Shown: positions 10,583-19,274 of the stretch, piece after piece
How the letters are laid out: each line of letters starts with the position of its first letter
How positions within the stretch are numbered: position 1 is the stretch's first letter
NCBI RefSeq assembly: GCF_000012365.1
Contig: NC_007651.1
Coordinates: 620,001 to 684,000, forward strand
Origin: Burkholderia thailandensis E264
Lineage (GTDB): Bacteria > Pseudomonadota > Gammaproteobacteria > Burkholderiales > Burkholderiaceae
Length of the DNA stretch: 64,000 bases
Reading direction: 5' to 3'
Made by a program: the position numbers and the translations under genes
Notes under the pieces: model-generated
Told to the model about the DNA's origin: nothing
The model's input: the letters and a program-made list of their open reading frames with translations, nothing else
Database searches by the model: none

Positions 10583-10992
10583 GCGGGCAAGCGGCGGCGG
10601 CGCCCGTGCCGTCCGGCATCGTCGTGCATGCGGTGTCGCGCGTGCTCGAGCTGCAGTATCCGAGCGGCGAGAGCTATCGCGTGCCGTTCGAACTGATGCG
10701 CGTCTATTCGCCGTCGGCCGAGGTGCGCGGCCACGGTCCGGGCCAGGAGACGCTGCAGACGGGCAAGCGCGACGTGACGATCACGGCGCTCGAGCCGGTC
10801 GGCAACTACGCGCTCAAGCCGACGTTCTCGGACGGCCATTCGACGGGCATCTACTCGTGGGAGCTGCTGCACGAGCTCGCGACCCGGCAGGACGCGCTCT
10901 GGCGCGAATATTTCGACAAATTGAAGGCGGCGGGCGTCGAGCGAGACGCGCCGATGCCGGCGGACTCGCTGCCGCGAGGCCACCACCACTGA
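10579..10992 (+). CDS. DUF971 protein (gamma-butyrobetaine hydroxylase-like N-terminal domain)
   Basis: A 137-residue stand-alone DUF971 protein. LELQYPSGESYRVPFELMRVYSPSAEVRGHG is typical in spacing, and DGHSTGIYSWELLHEL near 85-100 matches the segment that, in gamma-butyrobetaine hydroxylase, forms an N-terminal zinc-binding domain. No dioxygenase domain follows. The chain ends in a histidine triplet after a glycine. Its role is uncharacterised; some DUF971 proteins are linked to iron-sulfur cluster handling, which would suit the upstream iron-sulfur enzyme, but that is inference. It overlaps the HIT gene by four bases. Confidence 0.85.
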   Translation: MSGQAAAAPVPSGIVVHAVSRVLELQYPSGESYRVPFELMRVYSPSAEVRGHGPGQETLQTGKRDVTITALEPVGNYALKPTFSDGHSTGIYSWELLHELATRQDALWREYFDKLKAAGVERDAPMPADSLPRGHHH

Positions 10993-10995
10993 ACG

Positions 10996-11015
10996 ACGGC
11001 GCCGGGCGGCGCCGT
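10996..11015 (+). terminator. Short GC hairpin between DUF971 and ubiE
   Basis: ACGGCGCC and GGCGCCGT form an 8-bp stem with a GGGC loop, followed by only three T. This is probably a weak terminator or attenuator that separates the HIT-DUF971 pair from ubiE. A Rho-independent stop would need a longer T-run. Confidence 0.45.
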
Positions 11016-11040
11016 TTGCCATTGATAGAGGATCAACGCG

Positions 11041-11772
11041 ATGAGCAAAACCCACTTCGGCTTCGAGACCGTCGAGGAAAACGAAAAAGCGAAGAAGGTC
11101 GCGGGGGTGTTTCACTCGGTCGCGAGCAACTACGATCTGATGAACGACCTGATGTCGGCGGGCCTGCACCGTGCGTGGAAGGCGTTCACGATCGCGCAGG
11201 CGAACGTGCGCCCGGGCGGCAAGGTGCTCGACATCGCGGCCGGCACGGGCGATCTGACGAAGGCGTTCGCGAAGGCGGCGGGGCCGACGGGCGAAGTCTG
11301 GCACACCGACATCAACGAGTCGATGCTGCGCGTCGGCCGCGACCGCCTGCTCGACAAGGGCGTCGTCACGCCGTCGCTGCTTTGCGACGCGGAGAAGCTG
11401 CCGTTCCCGGACAACTATTTCGACGTCGTCACCGTCGCGTTCGGCTTGCGCAACATGACGCACAAGGATTCGGCGCTCGCCGAGATGCGCCGTGTCGCGA
11501 AGCCGGGCGGCCGCGTGATGGTGCTCGAATTCTCGAAAGTCTGGGAGCCGCTGAAGAAAGCGTACGACGTCTATTCTTTCAAAGTATTACCGTGGCTTGG
11601 TGACAAGTTCGCGAAAGATGCCGACAGTTATCGGTATCTTGCCGAATCTATCCGGATGCACCCGGATCAGGAAACGCTGAAGACGATGATGGAACAAGCG
11701 GGGCTAGACGCCGTCAAATATTACAATTTGTCAGGTGGCGTGGTAGCTTTACACGTAGGAACCAAGTATTAA
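11041..11772 (+). CDS. ubiE: Ubiquinone/menaquinone biosynthesis C-methyltransferase
   Basis: A 243-residue class I SAM methyltransferase that methylates 2-methoxy-6-polyprenyl-1,4-benzoquinol in ubiquinone synthesis. The SAM-binding [11 protein letters not shown] lies at residues 62-72, and [15 protein letters not shown] and the C-terminal [13 protein letters not shown] are family signatures. AGAGGAT supplies the ribosome site. Odd feature: the last 65-70 codons, from about 11563, switch to codons rare in this genome (TTA twice, GTA three times, CTA, GGA, TCA) while the protein stays canonical. It heads the ubiE, Tim44-protein, ubiJ, ubiB run. Confidence 0.96.
   Translation: MSKTHFGFETVEENEKAKKVAGVFHSVASNYDLMNDLMSAGLHRAWKAFTIAQANVRPGGKVLDIAAGTGDLTKAFAKAAGPTGEVWHTDINESMLRVGRDRLLDKGVVTPSLLCDAEKLPFPDNYFDVVTVAFGLRNMTHKDSALAEMRRVAKPGGRVMVLEFSKVWEPLKKAYDVYSFKVLPWLGDKFAKDADSYRYLAESIRMHPDQETLKTMMEQAGLDAVKYYNLSGGVVALHVGTKY
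11715..11730. promoter_or_regulatory. AT-rich inverted repeat inside the ubiE 3' end
   Basis: CAAAT and ATTTG are inverted around six bases within the codon-anomalous tail of ubiE. TTGTCA (11728-11733) overlaps its end and could be a -35 box, with a poor -10 (TACACG) 16 bases on, for the Tim44-domain gene starting at 11815. The function is inferred from composition and position only. Confidence 0.25.
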
Positions 11773-11814
11773 GGGGTTCCATCCATACATTTTCCTTTCA
11801 GCTCGGAGGCCAGG

Positions 11815-12837
11815 ATGTTCGCATCACGTTCGTCGTTCAACCGCAGTAGAGAGCCGAAGTCGTTGGCGCGGCGAATCGGCACGTTCATGATGGTTGGCCT
11901 CCTCGCCGCCGGCACGTTTGCGTCGCTCGACGCCGAAGCGAAGCGCATGGGCGGCGGGCGCAGCGTCGGCCGCCAGTCGCAGACGCTGCAGCAGCGCCAG
12001 GCGACGCCGCCCGCGCAACAGCCGATGCAGCAGGCTGCGCCCGCGCAGGCGCCGCGCCAGCAGCCGGCGCCCGCCGCGCAGCCGAACCGCTCGCGCTGGC
12101 TCGGCCCGATCGCCGGTCTCGCGGCCGGCCTCGGCATCGCGGCGCTGCTGTCGCACCTGGGTCTCGGCGGCGCGTTCGCCAGCATGATGGCGAACGTCAT
12201 CGTGATCGCGCTGCTCGCGATGGCGGGCATCTGGCTCGTGCGCAAGTTCATGAACCGGCGCGGCGCGCAGCAGCAGCCGGCGTACGCGGGCGGTCAGCCG
12301 TCGCTGAACCGCGATCACGGCGGCTACAACCAGGACGCGGGCGCCTGGCGCCAGGCGGCGCCCAACGACGCATTCGCGGGCTCGGGCAGCACGTACGCGG
12401 GCGAAGCGCAGCGCGTGTTCGGCGGCGCGGCGACGGCAGCGGCGCCCGCGGCGGCGCCTATGGTGCCGGCGGGCTTCGACACCGAGGCGTTCCTGCGCAA
12501 CGCGAAGGTTTATTTCGTGCGCCTGCAGGCCGCATGGGACGAAGGCAACCTCGCCGACATCCGCGAGTTCACGACGCCCGAGATGTTCGCCGAAGTGAAG
12601 ATCGACCTCGACGGCCGCGGCGCGGGCGAGAACCAGACGGACGTCGTGCGGCTCGACGCCGAACTGCTCGCGGTGGAGGATCGCGGCGGCGAGCACTTCG
12701 CGAGCGTGCGTTTCCACGGCATGATCCGCGAGACGCAGGGCGCGGCGGCCGAGCCGTTCGACGAGGTGTGGAATCTGTCGAAGTCGGGCAGCCAGGGGTG
12801 GCTCCTCGCGGGCATTCAACAGGTGAGCACGCACTGA
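11815..12837 (+). CDS. Tim44-like domain membrane protein
   Basis: A 340-residue protein with a strong GGAGG ribosome site. An N-terminal hydrophobic segment (about 21-38) ends at ASLDAEAK and may be a signal peptide or anchor. A Gln/Pro/Ala-rich stretch (about 50-95) follows, then a pair of membrane segments (about 98-142) and a flexible region. The C-terminal Tim44/MBA1-like domain (about 220-338) begins at TEAFLRNAKVYFVRLQAAWDEG. Mitochondrial Tim44 tethers the import motor; the bacterial role is not established. Its place between ubiE and ubiJ-ubiB is suggestive of a link to membrane quinone assembly. Confidence 0.85.
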   Translation: MFASRSSFNRSREPKSLARRIGTFMMVGLLAAGTFASLDAEAKRMGGGRSVGRQSQTLQQRQATPPAQQPMQQAAPAQAPRQQPAPAAQPNRSRWLGPIAGLAAGLGIAALLSHLGLGGAFASMMANVIVIALLAMAGIWLVRKFMNRRGAQQQPAYAGGQPSLNRDHGGYNQDAGAWRQAAPNDAFAGSGSTYAGEAQRVFGGAATAAAPAAAPMVPAGFDTEAFLRNAKVYFVRLQAAWDEGNLADIREFTTPEMFAEVKIDLDGRGAGENQTDVVRLDAELLAVEDRGGEHFASVRFHGMIRETQGAAAEPFDEVWNLSKSGSQGWLLAGIQQVSTH

Positions 12838-12896
12838 CGGAAGTCGTGCCGCGCGTTGCGCCTCGCGAGGCCGCGCCCGAACCGACGTTACAATAG

Positions 12897-12931
12897 AAGC
12901 CCGCGCCGGCGCCCTGCCTGCGCGGGCTTTT
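12897..12931 (+). terminator. Terminator hairpin between the Tim44 gene and ubiJ
   Basis: AAGCCCGCGC pairs perfectly with GCGCGGGCTT across a 13-base loop, followed by TTTTC. It lies between the Tim44-domain gene and ubiJ. A TACAAT just upstream (12889-12894) could be a -10 for a separate ubiJ-ubiB promoter. Confidence 0.65.
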
Positions 12932-12944
12932 CATTGCCACCCAG

Positions 12945-13592
12945 ATGACCCTTGCCGCCAAGCCTTTTGCAGCCGCCGTCAATCACCTGCTCGCCCGCGA
13001 ATCCTGGGCGCGCGATCGTCTGATTCCCTATGCCGGCAAGACCGCCCGGCTCGAAGTCCAGCCCGTGACGCTCGTACTGCTCGTGCAGCCGGACGGCTAT
13101 CTCGCCGCCGTCGAGGCGCACGACGCGCGTCAGTTCGACGTGTCGATCGCGCTGTCGAGCGGCGGCGACGGCGGCGCGTTCGACGCGGCGGCCGCGTTCC
13201 TTCAAGGCGGGCAGGCGGCCGTGATGAAGCACGTGAAGATCGACGGCGACGCGGAGTTCGCGACGCAGATCGCGAAGCTCGCCGAGCACTTGCGCTGGGA
13301 GCCGGAGGAGGATCTCGCGAAGATCGTCGGCGACGCGGCCGCGCACCGGATCGCGACGGTCGTCCGTTCGGCGGGCGCGCACGCGCGCCGCACGGGCCGC
13401 AACGTGCTCGATTCGATCGCCGAATATTGGCTCGACGAAAACCCGCAGGTCGTGCGCAAGAGCGTGGTCGCCGATTTCGACGCCGAACTCGCGCGGGCCC
13501 GCGACGCGCTTGCGCGCGTCGAGAAACGGATCGAACGACTGGAGCAAAAAATCGACGCGCGCGCGGGCGGCAGCTCGCGACGCGTGCAGTGA
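12945..13592 (+). CDS. ubiJ: Ubiquinone biosynthesis accessory factor UbiJ (SCP2 domain)
   Basis: A 215-residue protein with an N-terminal SCP2-like lipid-binding fold (about 8-115) and a charged C-terminal helix (about 175-205: ARDALARVEKRIERLEQKI) that should form a coiled coil. UbiJ binds ubiquinone precursors and, with UbiK, organises the soluble Ubi complex. The gene sits 12 bases before ubiB, which is the usual enterobacterial order ubiE-ubiJ-ubiB, here with a Tim44-domain gene inserted after ubiE. Confidence 0.85.
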   Translation: MTLAAKPFAAAVNHLLARESWARDRLIPYAGKTARLEVQPVTLVLLVQPDGYLAAVEAHDARQFDVSIALSSGGDGGAFDAAAAFLQGGQAAVMKHVKIDGDAEFATQIAKLAEHLRWEPEEDLAKIVGDAAAHRIATVVRSAGAHARRTGRNVLDSIAEYWLDENPQVVRKSVVADFDAELARARDALARVEKRIERLEQKIDARAGGSSRRVQ

Positions 13593-13604
13593 GGGCCGCG
13601 AGGC

Positions 13605-15182
13605 ATGCGCATTTTCCGTTTCGTCAAAATCGTCTTTACCGTCATCCGCTTCGGCCTCGACGAGGTGATGCTGTCGCGCATCGAAAACCCTCGCGTGAAG
13701 TTCCTGTTGCGCATCACGACGATCGGCCGGCGCTTCGCCGATCCGCCCGCGGTGCGGCTGCGCCGCGCGCTAGAGAGCCTCGGGCCGATCTTCGTGAAGT
13801 TCGGCCAGGTGCTGTCGACGCGGCGCGATCTGCTGCCCGTCGATTTCGCGAACGAGCTCGCGAAGCTGCAGGATCAGGTGCCGCCGTTCGATTCGGCCGT
13901 TGCGATCGCGATCGTCGAGAAGTCGCTCGGCGCGCGCATCGACGAGCTGTTCGACGAGTTCGAGCGCGAGCCCGTCGCGAGCGCGTCGATCGCGCAGGTG
14001 CACTTCGCGAAGCTCAAGCAGGGCGAGCACAAGGGCAAGGCGGTCGCGGTCAAGGTGCTGCGGCCGAACATGCTGCCCGTTATCGATTCCGATCTCGCGC
14101 TGATGCGCGACATCGCGACCTGGGCCGAGCGCCTGTGGGCGGATGGCCGGCGGCTCAAGCCGCGCGAGGTCGTCGCCGAATTCGACAAGTACCTGCACGA
14201 CGAGCTCGACCTGATGCGCGAGGCGGCGAATGGCAGCCAGTTGCGCCGCAACTTCGCGGGGCTCGATCTGCTGCTCGTGCCGGAAATGTTCTGGGATTAC
14301 TCGACGCCCTCCGTGCTCGTGATGGAGCGGATGACGGGCGTGCCGATCAGCCAGGTGGACACGCTGCGCGCCGCGGGCGTCGACATTCCGAAGCTCGCGC
14401 GCGAAGGCGTCGAGATCTTCTTCACGCAAGTGTTCCGCGACGGCTTCTTCCACGCGGACATGCACCCGGGCAATATCCAGGTGAGCCTCGATCCGAAGCA
14501 CTTCGGGCGCTACATCGCGCTCGACTTCGGGATCGTCGGCGCGCTGTCGGATTTCGACAAGAACTACCTCGCGCAAAACTTCCTCGCGTTCTTCAAGCGC
14601 GACTATCACCGCGTCGCGACGCTGCACCTCGAATCCGGCTGGGTGCCGCCCGACACGCGCGTCGAGGAGCTCGAAAGCGCGATCCGCGCGGTTTGCGAGC
14701 CGTACTTCGACCGCGCGCTGAAGGATATCTCGCTCGGCCAGGTGCTGATGCGGCTGTTCTCGACGTCGCGCCGCTTCAACGTCGAGATCCAGCCGCAGCT
14801 CGTGCTCCTGCAGAAGACGATGCTGAACGTCGAGGGGCTCGGCCGCTCGCTCGATCCCGAGCTCGACCTGTGGAAGACCGCGAAACCGTACCTCGAGCGC
14901 TGGATGGCCGAGCAGATCGGGCTGCGCGGCTGGTACGAGCGCTTCAAGGTCGAGGCGCCGCAATGGAGCAAGACGCTGCCGCAACTGCCGCGCCTCGTGC
15001 ATCAGGCGCTCCTCTCGCATCATGAGGCGCCGCGCGCGATCAGCGACGACCTGATCCGGCAGATTCTCGTCGAGCAGAGGCGGACCAACCGGCTGCTGCA
15101 GGCGCTGCTCGTGTTCGGGCTCGCGGTCGGCGCGGGCGCGGTGATCGCGCGGGTGCTGATCGTCATCGCGTACGGTGGGTGA
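13605..15182 (+). CDS. ubiB: Ubiquinone biosynthesis regulatory protein kinase-like UbiB
   Basis: A 525-residue ADCK/ABC1-family atypical kinase. The invariant KxGQ motif is at about 65-68 ([16 protein letters not shown]), the family replacement of the protein-kinase P-loop with an alanine-rich loop is visible at [11 protein letters not shown], the HADMHPGN catalytic-loop motif is near 283, and the metal-binding DFG is near 307. The C-terminus (about 495-520) is a hydrophobic membrane anchor. UbiB uses ATPase activity to help extract or deliver coenzyme Q intermediates at the inner membrane. It is the last gene of the ubi block. Confidence 0.96.
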   Translation: MRIFRFVKIVFTVIRFGLDEVMLSRIENPRVKFLLRITTIGRRFADPPAVRLRRALESLGPIFVKFGQVLSTRRDLLPVDFANELAKLQDQVPPFDSAVAIAIVEKSLGARIDELFDEFEREPVASASIAQVHFAKLKQGEHKGKAVAVKVLRPNMLPVIDSDLALMRDIATWAERLWADGRRLKPREVVAEFDKYLHDELDLMREAANGSQLRRNFAGLDLLLVPEMFWDYSTPSVLVMERMTGVPISQVDTLRAAGVDIPKLAREGVEIFFTQVFRDGFFHADMHPGNIQVSLDPKHFGRYIALDFGIVGALSDFDKNYLAQNFLAFFKRDYHRVATLHLESGWVPPDTRVEELESAIRAVCEPYFDRALKDISLGQVLMRLFSTSRRFNVEIQPQLVLLQKTMLNVEGLGRSLDPELDLWKTAKPYLERWMAEQIGLRGWYERFKVEAPQWSKTLPQLPRLVHQALLSHHEAPRAISDDLIRQILVEQRRTNRLLQALLVFGLAVGAGAVIARVLIVIAYGG

Positions 15183-15322
15183 GGCCGCGGCCGGGCTCGC
15201 GGCGGAGCGTGCGACACGGCGCGCGAGGCACGCGCGGATCGGCGGGCGGATGCGCTCGGCGGGCGGCGCAGCCTGCGGACGAAGGGTGAATGAAGGATAA
15301 GGTTACGAGGCGGAGCGACGGC

Positions 15323-16060
15323 ATGACGAGCGAAGCGAACAAAGGTGACGCGGCCGTGCAGGCGGCGGGCGATGCGCAACCGGCGAGTCCGGCAAGTCCG
15401 CCGTCCGCGGACGTGCAGCCCGCACGGGCCGCGTTGGCCCCGTCTTCCGTGCCGCCCGCCCCGTCGGCCGCGAACTTCGCGTCGCGCGATCCGGGCGACG
15501 CGTCGTTCTGGGACGAGCGCTTCGAGCGGGGCGTGACGCCGTGGGACAGCGCGCGCGTGCCGGACGCGTTCGCCGCATTCGCCGCGCGGCATCCGCGATG
15601 CCCCGTGCTGATTCCCGGCTGCGGCAGCGCGTACGAGGCGCGTTGGCTCGCGCGCGCCGGCTGGCCCGTGCGCGCGATCGACTTCTCCGCCCAGGCGGTC
15701 GCTGCCGCGCGCCGCGAATCGGGTGCAGATGCCGCGCTCGTCGAGCAGGCCGATTTCTTCGCGTACGTGCCGCCGTTCGTCCCGCAGTGGATCTACGAGC
15801 GCGCGTTCCTGTGCGCGATTCCGACGAGCCGCCGCGCCGACTACGCGCGGCGCGTGGCCGAGCTGCTGCCGGCGGGCGGCTTCCTCGCCGGCTTCTTCTT
15901 CATTGGCGCGACGCCAAAGGGGCCGCCGTTCGGGATCGAGCGCGCGGAGCTCGACGCGCTGCTTTCGCCGAACTTCGAGCTCGTCGAGGACGAGCCCGTT
16001 GCCGATTCGCTGCCGGTGTTCGCCGGACGCGAGCGCTGGCTCGCGTGGCGCCGCTCGTAG
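15323..16060 (+). CDS. TPMT-family class I SAM-dependent methyltransferase
   Basis: A methyltransferase of about 245 residues related to thiopurine S-methyltransferase and plant halide/thiol methyltransferases. After a low-complexity Ala/Pro-rich N-terminus, FWDERFERGVTPWD begins the conserved fold. VLIPGCGSAYEARWLA is the SAM-binding loop and FIYERAFLCAIP-like spacing (QWIYERAFLCAIP) marks the family. The ATG at 15323 is chosen inside a frame that opens at 15290; neither start has a convincing ribosome site. The substrate is unknown: thiols, halides, or selenium and tellurium species are possible. Confidence 0.8.
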   Translation: MTSEANKGDAAVQAAGDAQPASPASPPSADVQPARAALAPSSVPPAPSAANFASRDPGDASFWDERFERGVTPWDSARVPDAFAAFAARHPRCPVLIPGCGSAYEARWLARAGWPVRAIDFSAQAVAAARRESGADAALVEQADFFAYVPPFVPQWIYERAFLCAIPTSRRADYARRVAELLPAGGFLAGFFFIGATPKGPPFGIERAELDALLSPNFELVEDEPVADSLPVFAGRERWLAWRRS

Positions 16061-16150
16061 CGGTGCCGCGCGCGGCACCGGAGCGCGCCCGCCTTTCGGC
16101 TATAATTCAAGGCTTTGCAAGCCTTTTATACGTTTCTGCGGGAAAATACC

Positions 16151-16489
16151 ATGCCGATCTACGCCTATCGTTGCGAAGCGTGCGGTTACGCGAAAGATGT
16201 GCTTCAGAAGATGAGCGACGCGCCGCTGTCGCAGTGTCCGGAATGCGGGAAGGACGCTTTTCGCAAGCAGGTCACGGCGGCCGGGTTCCAATTGAAGGGC
16301 TCGGGCTGGTATGTGACCGACTTCCGAGGCGGCTCGGGCGGCGCGAGCGCGCCCGCCGCGAGCGGCGAGAAGGCAAGCGCTGAGAAGGCGAGCGGCGAGA
16401 AGGCGGCGACGCCCGCCGCCGCGGACAGCACGGCGAGCGCGCCGGCGGCGTCCACGCCTGCCGCCGCCGCGCCCGCGAGCAGCACTTGA
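16151..16489 (+). CDS. FmdB-family zinc-ribbon regulatory protein
   Basis: A 112-residue protein. The first 70 residues are the FmdB zinc ribbon, with MPIYAYRCEACG and CPECGK supplying the CxxC...CxxC metal site. The rest is an Ala/Ser/Lys-rich tail that contains three copies of a five-residue SGEKA/SAEKA unit. The ATG at 16151 fits the universal MPIYAY start. Its molecular role is poorly known; relatives were named for a formamidase regulator. It stands 68 bases before the DUF502 gene, and the pair precedes aspS, a common proteobacterial arrangement. Confidence 0.88.
   Translation: MPIYAYRCEACGYAKDVLQKMSDAPLSQCPECGKDAFRKQVTAAGFQLKGSGWYVTDFRGGSGGASAPAASGEKASAEKASGEKAATPAAADSTASAPAASTPAAAAPASST
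16361..16405 (+). repeat. Three 15-bp tandem units in the FmdB tail
   Basis: AGCGGCGAGAAGGCA, AGCGCTGAGAAGGCG and AGCGGCGAGAAGGCG stand in a row and encode SGEKA, SAEKA, SGEKA. The unit keeps the reading frame, so copy number can vary without breaking the gene. Confidence 0.8.
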
Positions 16490-16556
16490 CCGCCGCACCG
16501 CCCGTGTCGGCGGCGCATCCCGCGCTTGACGTACCGGCGCGATTTTTCGACGGCAG

Positions 16557-17207
16557 ATGATGAAAAAGACGACCCTCAAATCGGTGTTTCTAACCGGACT
16601 CCTGGTTCTCGTCCCGCTCGCGATCACGCTGTGGGTGCTCGGGCTCATCATCGGCACGATGGATCAGACGCTGCTTCTGCTGCCCGCTTCGTGGCAGCCG
16701 GAGAAGCTGTTCGGCTTCCGGCTGCCGGGGATCGGCGCGGTGCTCACGCTCGCGTTCATCTTCGTCGTCGGGCTCGCGACGCAGAATTTCATCGGCCAGA
16801 AGCTCGTCACCTGGTGGAACGTGGTCGTGCGGCACATTCCCGTCGTCGGGCCGATCTACACGAGCGTGAAGCAGGTGTCGGACACGCTGCTGTCGAGCAG
16901 CGGCAACGCATTCCGCAAGGCGCTCCTGATCGAGTACCCGCGCCGCGGCTCCTATACGATCGCGTTCCTCACCGGCACGCCCGGCGGCGACGTGGTCAAT
17001 CACCTGAAGGAAGAGCACGTGAGCGTCTACGTGCCGACGACGCCGAATCCGACGTCCGGCTTCTTCCTGATGGTGCCGAAACGCGAGGTCGTCGAGCTCG
17101 ACATGTCGGTCGACGCCGCGCTCAAGTACATCGTCTCGATGGGCGTCGTCGCGCCCCCGGCGCCCGTTGCCGCGCCGGCGCGCCGTCCCGTCGAGCCGCC
17201 GATGTAA
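16557..17207 (+). CDS. DUF502 family membrane protein
   Basis: A 216-residue protein with two N-terminal membrane segments (about 9-33 and 58-83) joined by a short loop. A conserved soluble domain contains VVRHIPVVGPIYTSVKQVSDTLL, which is the DUF502 signature. The C-terminus is Pro/Ala-rich. The function is unknown. The gene lies 56 bases before aspS on the same strand, and this FmdB-DUF502-aspS order is widely conserved, so it is probably read through into aspS. Confidence 0.88.
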   Translation: MMKKTTLKSVFLTGLLVLVPLAITLWVLGLIIGTMDQTLLLLPASWQPEKLFGFRLPGIGAVLTLAFIFVVGLATQNFIGQKLVTWWNVVVRHIPVVGPIYTSVKQVSDTLLSSSGNAFRKALLIEYPRRGSYTIAFLTGTPGGDVVNHLKEEHVSVYVPTTPNPTSGFFLMVPKREVVELDMSVDAALKYIVSMGVVAPPAPVAAPARRPVEPPM

Positions 17208-17263
17208 TGCCCGGGAGAGAGTGCGGCTCTTCCCGTTGACCACTACGAAAGAAAGCAAACATC

Positions 17264-19066
17264 ATGTCGATGCGAACTGAATACTGCGGTCTCGTGACCG
17301 AACACCTGCTGGGCCAAACCGTGTCGCTGTGCGGCTGGGTGCAGCGCCGCCGCGATCACGGCGGTGTGATCTTCATCGACCTGCGCGATCGTGAAGGCCT
17401 CGTGCAGGTGGTCTGCGATCCGGATCGCGCGGAGATGTTCGCGACCGCCGAAGGCGTGCGCAACGAGTTCTGCGTGCAGGTGAAGGGGCTTGTGCGCAAC
17501 CGTCCGGAAGGCACGGTCAACGCCGGCCTGAAGAGCGGCAAGATCGAGGTGCTGTGCCACGAGCTGACCGTGCTGAACGCGTCGGTCACACCGCCGTTCC
17601 AGCTCGACGACGACAACCTGTCGGAAACGACGCGCCTCACGCACCGCGTGCTCGACCTGCGCCGTCCGCAGATGCAGCACAACCTGCGCCTGCGCTACCG
17701 CGTCGCGATCGAGGCGCGCAAGTATCTCGACGAGCAGGGTTTCATCGACATCGAAACGCCGATGCTGACGAAGAGCACGCCGGAAGGCGCGCGCGACTAC
17801 CTCGTGCCGTCGCGCGTGAACGCGGGCCAGTTCTTCGCGCTGCCGCAGTCGCCGCAGCTGTTCAAGCAGTTGCTGATGGTCGCGAACTTCGACCGTTACT
17901 ACCAGATCACGAAGTGCTTCCGCGACGAGGACCTGCGCGCGGACCGCCAGCCGGAATTCACGCAGATCGACTGCGAGACGTCGTTCCTCGGCGAGCAGGA
18001 AATTCGCGATCTGTTCGAGGACATGATCCGTCATATCTTCAAGACGACGATCGACGTCGAGCTCGACGCGAAATTCCCGGTGATGCCGTATTCGGAAGCG
18101 ATGGCGCGCTTCGGCTCGGACAAGCCCGACCTGCGCGTGAAGCTCGAGTTCACCGAGCTCACCGACGCGATGAAGGACGTCGATTTCAAGGTGTTCAGCA
18201 CGCCGGCCAATACGAAGGACGGCCGCGTCGCGGCGCTGCGCGTGCCGAAGGGCGCCGAGCTCACGCGCGGCGATATCGACGGCTACACCGAATTCGTGCG
18301 CATCTACGGCGCGAAGGGCCTCGCGTGGATCAAGGTCAACGAGCGCGCGAAGGGCCGCGACGGCCTGCAGAGCCCGATCGTCAAGAACCTGCACGACGCG
18401 TCGATCGCGGCGATTCTCGAGCGCACGGGCGCGCAAGACGGCGACATCGTCTTCTTCGCGGCCGACCGCGCGAAGGTCGTCAACGACAGCCTCGGCGCGC
18501 TGCGCCTGAAGATCGGCCACTCGGAGTTCGGCAAGGCGAACGGCCTCGTCGAGTCGGGCTGGAAGCCGCTGTGGGTCGTCGATTTTCCGATGTTCGAGTA
18601 CGACGACGAGGAAGCGCGCTACGTCGCGGCGCACCATCCGTTCACGAGCCCGAAGGACGAGCATCTCGAATATCTCGAGACCGATCCGGGCCGCTGCCTC
18701 GCGAAGGCGTACGACATGGTGCTGAACGGCTGGGAAATCGGCGGCGGCTCGGTGCGTATCCACCGCGAGGAAGTGCAGAGCAAGGTGTTCCGCGCGCTGA
18801 AGATCGGCCCGGAGGAGGCGCAGGCGAAGTTCGGCTTCCTGCTCGACGCGCTGCAATACGGTGCACCGCCGCACGGCGGCATCGCGTTCGGCCTCGATCG
18901 CATCGTCACGATGATGGCGGGCGCCGATTCGATCCGCGACGTGATCGCGTTCCCGAAGACGCAGCGCGCGCAGTGTCTGCTCACGCAGGCACCGAGCCCC
19001 GTCGACGAGCGCCAGCTGCGCGAGCTGCACATCCGCCTGCGTCAGCCGGAGCAGCCGAAGGCGTAA
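17264..19066 (+). CDS. aspS: Aspartyl-tRNA synthetase
   Basis: A 600-residue bacterial-type class II synthetase that charges tRNA-Asp. An N-terminal OB anticodon-binding fold carries [15 protein letters not shown]. Motif 2 is [18 protein letters not shown]. The bacterial GAD insertion occupies about 300-420. Motif 3 is [15 protein letters not shown] near 540. Length agrees with the family (about 590-600). Whether it also charges tRNA-Asn (non-discriminating type) cannot be settled by eye. It ends at a strong terminator 95 bases downstream. Confidence 0.97.
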
Positions 19067-19161
19067 CGCGGCCGCGCGCCGGCCTCTGCCGAATCGGAAT
19101 GCCGGCACGGCTCGCGCCCGGCGCGACGATCGGCTTCGGCCGGCGCAGAAAGGAACCGCGG

Positions 19162-19195
19162 GAAAAGGGCGCGCGATGCGCCCTTTTCGTTTTTT
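19162..19195 (+). terminator. Rho-independent terminator after aspS
   Basis: GAAAAGGGCGC (19162-19172) and GCGCCCTTTTC (19178-19188) form a perfect 11-bp stem with a five-base loop. A run of six T follows one G later. This is one of the strongest terminators in the window. Confidence 0.93.
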
Positions 19196-19274
19196 GCGGT
19201 ACAGTCGCCCCATGGTTTTTTGACGGTGCCGCGCTGCCCGCCGCGTCGGGCGGGCTGGCGCCGATGACATCCCG

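Noticed and set aside
10981..10992. A histidine-rich end of the DUF971 protein as a possible engineered tag
   Set aside because: It is only three histidines encoded in the native frame and ending at the natural stop, so it is simple sequence rather than a tag.
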